A DNA stretch of 49,686 nucleotides, taken from G963674685 sp964591275. GTDB taxonomy: Bacteria; Lernaellota; Lernaellaia; JACKCT01. The number at the start of each line of letters is the position of its first letter. Position 1 is the stretch's first letter. Where the stretch lies: the NCBI GenBank assembly GCA_964591275.1, contig CAZQAE010000040.1:1-49686 (forward strand). The letters run 5' to 3'. Positions 42,003 to 49,686 of the stretch are shown here, one piece after another. Made by a program: the position numbers and the translations under genes. The notes under the pieces were generated by a model, which saw only the letters and a program-made list of their open reading frames with translations, did not search any database and had not been told where the DNA came from.

Positions 42003-42764
42003 ATGGTTGATCAGACAGTCCTTGCCCATCTGCACGTCTCAACGGTTTTGCAAAACCTTGAGGATGTTTTGAATTTTGACAAAAAGGCCATGGAAATAGC
42101 CCGAGGTTGGAATCACGTCATTCAATTTTCCTGCCCGGGCGGCATTGGCGCTCACATCGAATTTTCGAACGGGAAGGCGCGGCATATTCGGGGCGTAACG
42201 ACCCTGCCGACCATTGCCTTGTGGTTTCCGACCGCAAAACAACTCAACAACATGTTTCTTGGCAAAAAATTCAGTCTGGCCATTCCTTGGATGGGTGCCT
42301 GGAATATCAGCCTGCTCAAGGGATTTACCGAATTGTCCAAACGGATGGAGCATTGCCTGAAACCAAGTGATGTGGACCTAAAAAACAAACAATTTTTCGA
42401 GTTTCACGTCAAATGTCTCTTAAACACCGCTGTTTTCGGCCTGAAAGCCATCGGGGAAAACGACCCCAAGGTGCGCCCGATTATCCAAAAATCAAGAAAC
42501 GGAATTGCCGAGTTCAGAATTAAAAACGGACCGGCTGCGCATATCGTTATCAAAGAAGGTCATTTATTTCCCTTCAAAGGCTCAGCGACCGACCCCGACG
42601 TCACCCTGGAACTGAAGAATTATAAAACGGCATATGGCCTTTTTTCCGGCAAGTTGGACGCTATGGCTCTGATGGGCACAACGGATCTGCGTGTCGAAGG
42701 TTATATTCCCATCATCGACAATCTCAATGCCGCCCTCGACCGACTGGGCATTTATCTGAATTAA
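42003..42764 (+). CDS. SCP2-like sterol/lipid carrier domain protein, possibly tandem
   Basis: The C-terminal part (about residues 165-250) matches SCP2 folds: GPAAHIVIKEGHLFPFKGSATDPDVTLELKNYKTAYGLFSGKLDAMALMG. The first half (about 40-120) shows a similar pattern (GAHIEFSNGKARHIRGV, TIALWFPTAKQLNNMFLGKK), suggesting two diverged copies. SCP2 domains bind lipids or acyl chains in a hydrophobic pocket. ATG 42003 is preferred; AGGAG is about 8 bases upstream. It is encoded 12 bases ahead of the class-III aminotransferase gene and probably co-transcribed. Confidence 0.7.
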   Translation: MVDQTVLAHLHVSTVLQNLEDVLNFDKKAMEIARGWNHVIQFSCPGGIGAHIEFSNGKARHIRGVTTLPTIALWFPTAKQLNNMFLGKKFSLAIPWMGAWNISLLKGFTELSKRMEHCLKPSDVDLKNKQFFEFHVKCLLNTAVFGLKAIGENDPKVRPIIQKSRNGIAEFRIKNGPAAHIVIKEGHLFPFKGSATDPDVTLELKNYKTAYGLFSGKLDAMALMGTTDLRVEGYIPIIDNLNAALDRLGIYLN

Positions 42765-42776
42765 AAGGAGCGATGC

Positions 42777-44144
42777 ATGAGCGCCAAATCAGTTAAAGAA
42801 AAAACAACCAAATCGAAATCCACCACAAAAACTCCGGTCAAAAAAACCGCTACGAAGGCGACTTCCCCAACAAGGAAAAGCGCCAAAACAAAAAGCTCCA
42901 AGGTGACGGCGATCAATAAATCCAGAACCTTCAAAAAAAGCATTGATCTTTTCACCCGCGCCACGGATTTGATACCGCAGGGCATTTATGGGCATCAAAA
43001 CCCCGCCATCACTGTCCCTGGCAGCTACCCCTACTACGCCGCGCGCGGAAAGGGCAGCCATTATTGGGACGTGGACGGCAACGAGTACATCGATTATATG
43101 TGCGCTTACGGCCCGATGGTCGTCGGATACGCCAACGATAAGGTCAACGCGGCGGCGAAAAAAGCCATCGAAACCGGCGACTGTTTCAATCATCCCAGCG
43201 AATACATGTTTAATCTGGCGAAACGAGTAACCTCGCTGGTCTCGTCCGCCGACTGGGTTGTGTTCGGGAAAAACGGCTCGGATATGACGACATGGGCCAC
43301 GCAAGTCGCCAGAGAGCATACGCAAAAACGCAAAATCGTCATGGTTCGGGAAGCCTACCACGGCTCGCACGCCTGGTGCACGCCGGGGCACGGCGGACTG
43401 TTGGATGAAGATCGTTCACACATGCTCTACTTCGACTGGAATCGTGAAGATCAACTGGCGGACTTGTTTAAACAACACGGCGACGACATCGCGGGCGTCA
43501 TCATGACCCCCTATCACCACCCAACTTTCACGGGAAGCGTCCTGCCCAAGCCCGGATTCTGGAAAGCGGTGCAGAGCCTTTGCAATGAACACGAAGCCCT
43601 GCTGATCATCGACGACGTACGCGCTGGTTGGCGTCTGTCCATAAAGGGTTCTCATGACTATTTCGATTTCACGCCAGACATAGTCTGTTTCTGCAAAGCC
43701 ATCGGCAACGGCTATCCCATTTCCGCTGCGGTCGGACGCCAGGACTACAAGGCCGCTGCGGGGCGTGTCTTTTTAACCGGCAGCTTCTGGTTCGGCTCCA
43801 TGTGCATGGCGGCGGCCATGGCCACGCTGGATATCCTGGAAAAGGAAAAAGGAATCGGCGTCATGATGAAAATGGGAAAAATGCTCAATGCGGGATTGCA
43901 GAAGCTCGGCGAGAAATACGGATACCCGATGAAACTGACCGGGCCCGCGTCCATACCTTATCTCGTCCTGGAAGATGATCCCAACCTCCGCAAGAGCCAA
44001 AATTTCTGCTCGCAGGTCACCAAACGCGGCAGTTTTTTCCATCCTCATCACAACTGGTTCCTTTCCGCCGCGCACACGAAAAAGGACATCGACCAAACAC
44101 TCAATCATTGCGAAGACGCATTGAAAGCCATGGGGAAACCATAA
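42777..44144 (+). CDS. Class III (glutamate-1-semialdehyde aminomutase-like) PLP aminotransferase with histone-H1-like N-terminal tail
   Basis: From about residue 55 the protein is a class III fold-type I aminotransferase: GSHYWDVDGNEYIDYMCAYG, VVFGKNGSDMTTWATQVAREH, AYHGSHAW, IIDDVRAGWR and the PLP-binding Lys307 in CFCKAIGNGYPISAA. The sequence is closest in look to HemL-like enzymes acting on sugars or amino-aldehydes. Residues 2-42 form a separate low-complexity tail with 13 Lys, 10 Thr and 8 Ser, and a single acidic residue, unlike ordinary family members. SD AAAGGAG precedes the ATG. It lies between an SCP2-like gene and an acyltransferase. Substrate unknown, probably a ketosugar given the cluster. 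Confidence 0.85.
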   Translation: MSAKSVKEKTTKSKSTTKTPVKKTATKATSPTRKSAKTKSSKVTAINKSRTFKKSIDLFTRATDLIPQGIYGHQNPAITVPGSYPYYAARGKGSHYWDVDGNEYIDYMCAYGPMVVGYANDKVNAAAKKAIETGDCFNHPSEYMFNLAKRVTSLVSSADWVVFGKNGSDMTTWATQVAREHTQKRKIVMVREAYHGSHAWCTPGHGGLLDEDRSHMLYFDWNREDQLADLFKQHGDDIAGVIMTPYHHPTFTGSVLPKPGFWKAVQSLCNEHEALLIIDDVRAGWRLSIKGSHDYFDFTPDIVCFCKAIGNGYPISAAVGRQDYKAAAGRVFLTGSFWFGSMCMAAAMATLDILEKEKGIGVMMKMGKMLNAGLQKLGEKYGYPMKLTGPASIPYLVLEDDPNLRKSQNFCSQVTKRGSFFHPHHNWFLSAAHTKKDIDQTLNHCEDALKAMGKP

Positions 44145-44196
44145 ATCACCCATTGAATCCACAAGGAATTTTCCGATATTTTCGGGAGAAATCAAA

Positions 44197-45041
44197 TTGA
44201 AAGCAAATCTATTCTTTGATCCGGCGAAGATAAGCAATACCAAGCTATTTTGCGCCGACGAACCAGTCTGGACTGCCCTCGACAGAATTTCCGGATACGC
44301 CAAATCTCTGTTTGAAAAAGACTGGCCTCTCAAAGGCTTCATGGGCCTTGTCACCGAACCTCTCGTCATTTTTCAAGGCGAGCTGGATCTCGATGGCGAC
44401 ATGGAAATCTTCCCCTCGGGGGAAAAAGGCGCCATCGTCGTGAAAATTGACGGCGTTACGGAACCCGACGCCGCCGTCATCATGCCAGGGGCTTACCTCA
44501 ACGACGACCGCGTCATCATCGGCCCGGGCTCCGTAATCGAATCAGGGGCGATGATCAAAGGCCCTTGCGTTATCGGCGCGAAAACGGAAATCCGCCAGGG
44601 CGCCTATATCCGAGGCAATGTCTTTGTCGGCGATAATTGCGTTGTCGGCCACACGACCGAAATAAAAAACTCCATAATGCTAGACGGCGCCAAAGCGGGA
44701 CACTTCGCTTATATCGGCGATTCCATTCTGGGCGCAAACGTCAACCTGGGCGCGGGCACGAAGCTGGCGAATCTGAAAATGGTTTCCGGCACGGTCGTTT
44801 TGTGCACACCTTCCGGCGAAAGAATCGATACGGAACGGCGGAAACTGGGCGCGATCCTCGGAGACAACACGGAGACGGGATGCAATTCCGTCACATCCCC
44901 CGGAACGATTCTGGGCAAAGAGTGCCGCGTCTACCCTTGTGTAAACGTTCCCGCAGGCGCCTTCCCGGAATTCACCATTTTCACATCCGGCGAAGAAGCC
45001 TTAAATCTGCGCAATAGTTATATCCGGAGTAAAAAGAGAGC

Positions 45042-45045
<4 letters not shown>
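44197..45045 (+). CDS. Left-handed beta-helix acyl/acetyltransferase (GlmU-C-like)
   Basis: The central and C-terminal parts hold hexapeptide repeats with hydrophobic residues at every sixth position (VIIGPGSVIESGAMIKGPCVIG, IRQGAYIRGNVFVGDNCVVG, GHTTEIKNSIMLDG, NLGAGTKLANLKM), as in GlmU C-terminal and LpxA/WbpD-type transferases. The fold normally makes a trimer that N-acylates amino-sugars or nucleotides. The first about 100 residues are not recognised. TTG 44197 has CGGGAGA about 8 bases upstream. The stop overlaps the DegT gene's ATG by 4 bases. Together with the aminotransferases it could make an N-acetylated amino-sugar. Confidence 0.82.
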
Positions 45046-46135
<1,090 letters not shown>

Positions 46136-46139
<4 letters not shown>

Positions 46140-47266
46140 GGTTAAAAATGCTTCGCGTTGCGCATATACGGGATACTTATCTCAGGCAAACTGAAACATT
46201 CATCTACGATATCTACAAACGCCATAAGAAAATAAAACCTTTTTTCTTTTGCGAAAGAACAAAACATCTCGATCAGTTCCCGGCCGAAGACATCATCGCC
46301 ATCGAAGATGAAGGCCTCATCAACGCCATGAAAGAAGATGTGACGCGCCGTTTCATCGGAGGCTTTCGATTTTACGCCCAGCATGCTCGAAAACTTGAAA
46401 TAGACATCCTCCACGCGCACTTCGCTCAAACCGGCTACTACGCTCTGCATGCCAAACGCGAACTCGGCATCCCGTTAATAACCAGTTTTTACGGGCAGGA
46501 CGTTTTTGAAATACCGGCTGCGGCCAAGTGGAAAAAGCGCTACGAAAAATTATTTGCCGAAGGCGATCTATTTCTTGCTCTTTCTGAGGATATGAAAAAG
46601 GATCTGATCGACCAGGGTTGCCCTAAAGAAAAAATTCGGATTTATCGTCTGGGAATCGACCTGTCTGAATTCAACGTGTACGAAAAACCCAACAGAAACC
46701 GCCTCGTCATTCTCACCGTAGCGCGCCTCGTGGAAAAGAAAGGCATTGAGTATCTTATCAAGGCGACGGCGCGTCTTGTGATACAGCAACAGATTCCCGT
46801 CCACCTGAAAATCATCGGCGACGGCCCGCTGCGCGGCGAACTGAAATCCCTCGCCTCCACCATACCCGGAGGCCAGGCCATCTCCTTTGCGGGACGCGTC
46901 CCTTTCGCGCAGCTGCCCGAGGAGATGCGACAGGCGGATATTTTTTGCCTGCCCTCCGTGACGGACCGGCATGGCGGCAAGGATGAGATCAGCATGGTCC
47001 TCAAGGAAGCCATGGGGACAGCGACGCCGGTCGTGGCGACGCACCACGCAGGCATACCAGAAGTCATTGAGCACAATGTCAACGGTCTACTAACGCCGGA
47101 GCGTGACGTGGATGCCCTGGCCGAAGCCCTTGGAAAGCTCGCCATGAACCGGGATATGCGCATCGAGATCGGCATGGCGGGACGCAAACTCGTTGAGCGT
47201 GTATGGAACATCGACCGCCAGGTCGATGAACTGGAATCGATTTATCACGAGGTAAAAAAGAGCTGA
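46136..47266 (+). CDS. Glycosyltransferase family 4 (WcaL/AmsK-like)
   Basis: The N-terminal domain starts LRVAHIRDTYLRQTETFIYD and contains ILHAHFAQTGYYALHAKRELGIPLITSFYGQDVFE, characteristic of the colanic-acid-type GT4 group. The C-terminal donor site shows ILTVARLVEKKGIEYLIKA, LKIIGDGPLRGEL, FAGRVPFAQLPEEM and DEISMVLKEAMGTATPVVATHHAG. It adds a hexose to the growing repeat unit. ATG 46136 overlaps the DegT stop; ATG 46148, with GAGG six bases upstream, is an equally good start. It is followed by a GT2 gene with a 1-base overlap. Confidence 0.88.
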
Positions 47267-48294
47267 TGACATCCCTTCCCAAACCGCTAATTCCGGGCCC
47301 GGAGGTGGAGGTGAATCCCTTCCAGGGCCTTGTCAGCGTCATCATCGCCAGCTTCAACTGCGCTTCCACTTTGCCCCGCAGCATTGAGTCCCTAAAAAGC
47401 CAAAGTTATAAAAACCTTGAAATCATTGTTTGCGACGACGCCTCCACCGACGAAACCAAGAGCCTTGTCCAGGCCATGGATGGCGTTGTCTACCATAGGC
47501 GCGAAGTCAATGGCGGCGTCCCCGTGGCGCGCAACTCCGGCGCAAAGATCGCCAAGGGAGAAATTCTGCTATTTGGCGAAGCCGACGGATATTACGACTC
47601 TGATTACATTGAAAAGATACTCCGCTATCTTCACATTCCAGGGGTTATGGGCTCGATCAACCTGGGTCGAAAAGTCTGGACCGACAAAGACAACGTCCTG
47701 GTTCGCCACCTCAATGACCTTTACGAAGCGGCCTGTCAGTTGGTTCTAAAAGGGGAACGTGGAACGGGCGCATGGGCTTTTTGGCGTGAAGACTTCGAGA
47801 AGATGGGCCGATACGACGAGGACTGTCGCATTGGCGCGGATTTGGATTTGGTCTATCGCATTTTCAAAAGCGGCGGCAAAACGACCATAGGCGACCGATC
47901 CATATTGTATCATAAGGACCCGGACAACATTCGCGCTTACCTGCGCCGCGCCTACCGAGGCGGTTATAATTCGGGAGTTTATCGCTCCCGGTGGCACGAC
48001 GCCCACGGTCGATTAAAGCGCTTGCTATACCCGGCAAAGTACACACTTATGGCGCTGTGGCCGGCATACCTGCTCATGGGCATTGTTTTGCACCCTGTCT
48101 TTATTCTTCCCCTCTCATTCGTTCCAGCCTATCTGCTCGGCGAAGACGCCACCACTTTTCTGGCATGGCGCATAGGCATGCGTCGCGGCGATCTGCCGAC
48201 CGTCATCGCCACGCCGATCCTTCTGTGGCTCAGACGCCTGGCCATGGGCTATGGCCGAATACACAGTTTTTATCATTCGCCAAAGGGAAAATGA
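47266..48294 (+). CDS. Glycosyltransferase family 2 protein with C-terminal membrane segments
   Basis: The GT-A domain shows SVIIASFNCASTLPRSIESL, EIIVCDDASTDET, GGVPVARNSGAKIAKGEILLFGEADGYYD and GAWAFWREDFEKMGRYDEDCRIGADLDLVYRI. The usual LDAD metal motif is GEAD here, a Glu-for-Asp change, while the downstream DLDL acidic pair is kept. Hydrophobic stretches at about residues 255-300 suggest C-terminal membrane helices. It is the last gene of the sugar cluster before a 170-base spacer that holds no credible gene. Confidence 0.85.
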   Translation: MTSLPKPLIPGPEVEVNPFQGLVSVIIASFNCASTLPRSIESLKSQSYKNLEIIVCDDASTDETKSLVQAMDGVVYHRREVNGGVPVARNSGAKIAKGEILLFGEADGYYDSDYIEKILRYLHIPGVMGSINLGRKVWTDKDNVLVRHLNDLYEAACQLVLKGERGTGAWAFWREDFEKMGRYDEDCRIGADLDLVYRIFKSGGKTTIGDRSILYHKDPDNIRAYLRRAYRGGYNSGVYRSRWHDAHGRLKRLLYPAKYTLMALWPAYLLMGIVLHPVFILPLSFVPAYLLGEDATTFLAWRIGMRRGDLPTVIATPILLWLRRLAMGYGRIHSFYHSPKGK

Positions 48295-48464
48295 GGAAGA
48301 AGAAGCCGACATCGTCGAAAGAGGCGAACCGCGAGGCCAATTGTCTTACGCGGAAATAAAGCCTGCGGCAAAACAAGTCTTTTCAAACCAGGACCTGATG
48401 CGCTATTATTCGATAATGCTAATTGGCGCCAAATCACGATCCACCGCATAAAGGGTAGTTTGTC

Positions 48465-48935
48465 ATGGTGTACATCAGCAAATTGATACGCGACGACCTC
48501 GTCCTTTTGGACCTTGAAGTCAGCGACAAGTCGGATGCGCTGCACAAAATCACCGCATGGCTGTGTGAACATCAATGCATCCCAGGGGACACGCAAGGCG
48601 AATTTTGCGAAAGACTCACACATAAGGAAGACATTACATCGACCGCAGTGGGCAATGGCTTAGCCATTCCACACATCTACTTTGAAAAAATCCCCGAACC
48701 GATCATCATGTTTGTTCGATTCAAAAACGCCATTGAATTTGGAGCCCCTGACAACAAACCCGTGGATAAAGTATTTTTACTGATGGGTCCCAAGCGCGAC
48801 AACACCGAGTACCTTCAAATTCTGGCGCGCCTGTCGCATTTGTTCAAAGACGCAGAATTCAACAAGCTCATCTCTTCGGGGCAGTCTAAGGAGGATATTC
48901 TCCAAGCGATCCGAGATGTCGATTCCCGTCACTAG
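48465..48935 (+). CDS. PTS EIIA (fructose/nitrogen-type) domain protein
   Basis: The 156-residue EIIA-2 domain contains SDALHKITAWLC, ERLTHKEDITSTAVGNGLAIPH with the phospho-acceptor His70, FVRFKNAIEFGAPDNKPVDKVFLLMGP and LSHLFKDAEFNKL. Such domains take phosphate from HPr and either feed a sugar transporter or regulate other proteins, as PtsN does for K+ transport. No EIIB or EIIC is next to it. AAGGGT lies about 8 bases upstream of the ATG. The downstream PII-like and antiporter genes suggest a regulatory role on ion transport. Confidence 0.9.
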   Translation: MVYISKLIRDDLVLLDLEVSDKSDALHKITAWLCEHQCIPGDTQGEFCERLTHKEDITSTAVGNGLAIPHIYFEKIPEPIIMFVRFKNAIEFGAPDNKPVDKVFLLMGPKRDNTEYLQILARLSHLFKDAEFNKLISSGQSKEDILQAIRDVDSRH

Positions 48936-48944
48936 GAGCATCGC

Positions 48945-49274
48945 GTGCAGCTTGTTTTTATCGTCATCCATGAACCCGACATGTTGCAGGACGTCCTCAC
49001 CGGTCTTCTGGAAGTCGGCGTAACAACGGCTACGATCCTTGAAAGCCAGGGCATGGGCCAAGCCGTTATGGATCGCCTTTCCATATTCTCGGGCTTTCGA
49101 GATCTCTGGCGCGGCGAACTTGGTTATAACAAAACTCTGTTCACCGTTGTCGAAGACGATGTCGTGCTGGAATTGGCGGCTGTGGTTAAGGATATCCTTT
49201 CCTCAAGCGACAGCCTCAGCAAAGGCATTATTTTTTCGGTGCCCGTGGGGCATTTCATCCGACTCAGCGACTAA
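48945..49274 (+). CDS. Small PII/CutA-like protein of unknown function
   Basis: The 109-residue product has an alternating beta-alpha-beta pattern: LVFIVIHEPDMLQDVLTGLLEVGVTTATILESQGMG, then a helix, NKTLFTVVEDDVVLELAAVVKDIL and KGIIFSVPVGHFIRL. This is the ferredoxin-like PII topology, including the first-strand/helix pair and a loop in the T-loop position. AGGAG lies 5-6 bases before GTG 48945. It is encoded 9 bases after EIIA and 10 bases before the antiporter gene. PII-like proteins usually form trimers that bind nucleotides or gate transporters. Assignment is by pattern, not motif. Confidence 0.65.
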   Translation: MQLVFIVIHEPDMLQDVLTGLLEVGVTTATILESQGMGQAVMDRLSIFSGFRDLWRGELGYNKTLFTVVEDDVVLELAAVVKDILSSSDSLSKGIIFSVPVGHFIRLSD

Positions 49275-49284
49275 AAGGCGCTGC

Positions 49285-49686
49285 ATGAAATCAATCATCG
49301 GCCTAATCATCGTCGGCATTGCCGCCATATTCGGATCGCGTCTTATCGAACGGCCTGGTGCTGTTTCCAATTTCTTCAAACGATTTTTCGCTGGCGGCAT
49401 GGCCTATCTTCTCCTCGGCATTTTGTTGGGGCCAACGGGTTTGGCCATACTCGATGACCGTATTGTCGAAAAACTCTCTCCCGTCACCACGATCGCGCTG
49501 TTCTGGATTGGTTTTCTCTTCGGCGTCAACTTGAATTGGAGAGATCTAAAAAAAGTACAGAAATCGATATTCATTCTGGCCTTCGGGCAGTCGATATTCA
49601 CTTTTTTTCTGGTCGCTCTCGCCTTCTATTACATTCTGCTCAACCATTTCGAAAACACATTAAACCATCAGGTCCTTCTGGCGGCG
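49285..49686 (+). CDS. Cation/proton antiporter (CPA/KefB-like), 3'-truncated at window end
   Basis: The 134 codons seen begin MKSIIGLIIVGIAAIFGSRL and include AGGMAYLLLGILLGPTGLAIL and TTIALFWIGFLFGVNLNWRDL. These are the opening helices and glycine-rich LGPTG re-entrant region typical of the CPA2/Na+/H+-exchanger superfamily. Four hydrophobic segments are visible before the window ends. It would exchange Na+ or K+ for H+ at the inner membrane. AAAAGGCG lies about 5 bases before ATG 49285. Its position behind an EIIA and a PII-like gene suggests regulated activity. Confidence 0.85.
   Translation, partial: MKSIIGLIIVGIAAIFGSRLIERPGAVSNFFKRFFAGGMAYLLLGILLGPTGLAILDDRIVEKLSPVTTIALFWIGFLFGVNLNWRDLKKVQKSIFILAFGQSIFTFFLVALAFYYILLNHFENTLNHQVLLAA

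Noticed and set aside
47991..48359. 122-codon plus-strand frame overlapping the end of the GT2 gene
   Set aside because: It lies mostly within the GT2 gene in another frame, and its His/Arg/Ser-rich composition is typical of a frame-shifted shadow.
48251..48451. 66-codon plus-strand frame after the last glycosyltransferase
   Set aside because: It begins inside the glycosyltransferase's 3' end, has no ribosome-binding site and no recognisable motif; the spacer is more simply non-coding.

Overview
The window looks like part of a bacterial metagenome-assembled scaffold. It begins with a 51-base poly-C run inside an open reading frame, contains a 10-base N gap (17526-17535) and ends inside a gene. 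Housekeeping gene order (rpsU-yqeY-cvpA-dnaG-rpoD, a CAU tRNA, a Nif3-like gene, a C4 zinc-ribbon gene, an RNase HI gene, then rnpB) and the exported multidomain proteins fit a Gram-negative lineage near the old Deltaproteobacteria or an allied candidate phylum. That placement is an inference: there is no rRNA here, and I could not run a phylogeny.

Region by region: 1-2112 holds a truncated surface beta-helix protein and a DUF433/DUF5615 toxin-antitoxin-like pair coupled to a GT4 glycosyltransferase. 3242-8228 is an apparent operon with a transglutaminase-like protein, an ABC exporter (ATPase and permease) and a UbiA prenyltransferase. 8231-13261 on the minus strand encodes two small membrane-anchored proteins (DxDxDG repeats; SH3b), XseA, and a large exported zinc-phospholipase-C-like protein ending in an Asp-rich tail plus GGCCG. 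13501-15727 has engB, a membrane-anchored unknown and a YciO/TsaC-family gene. 15947-20445 is a catabolic block: glutamate-semialdehyde dehydrogenase, then three genes resembling a multi-subunit dye-linked proline dehydrogenase. 20587-24178 has a periplasmic unknown, a PLD/cardiolipin synthase-like lipoprotein, CheX and an inositol-monophosphatase-family gene.

24375-32390 is the macromolecular synthesis block. 32413-37191 (minus) is a four-gene glycan operon with two GT2 enzymes, a COG1232-type flavoprotein that seems to start at ATT, and a GT39-like membrane transferase. 37279-39420 encodes an exported M14 carboxypeptidase with a PKD domain and an Asp-rich tail ending GGCGC. 39444-48294 is a second sugar cluster: two Gfo/Idh/MocA proteins (one degenerate), an 88-aa unknown, a tandem SCP2-like protein, a class-III aminotransferase with a histone-H1-like N-terminal tail, a left-handed beta-helix acyltransferase, a DegT aminotransferase and two glycosyltransferases. 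48465-49686 carries PTS EIIA, a small PII-like protein and the start of a cation/proton antiporter.

The candidates I find most worth pursuing are the paired Asp-rich GGC[GC][CG] C-terminal tails, the heteromeric proline oxidation module, the histone-like tail on the aminotransferase, and the EIIA/PII-like/antiporter unit. No intergenic stretch exceeds about 300 bases. I saw no CRISPR array, insertion sequence or convincing intrinsic terminator.
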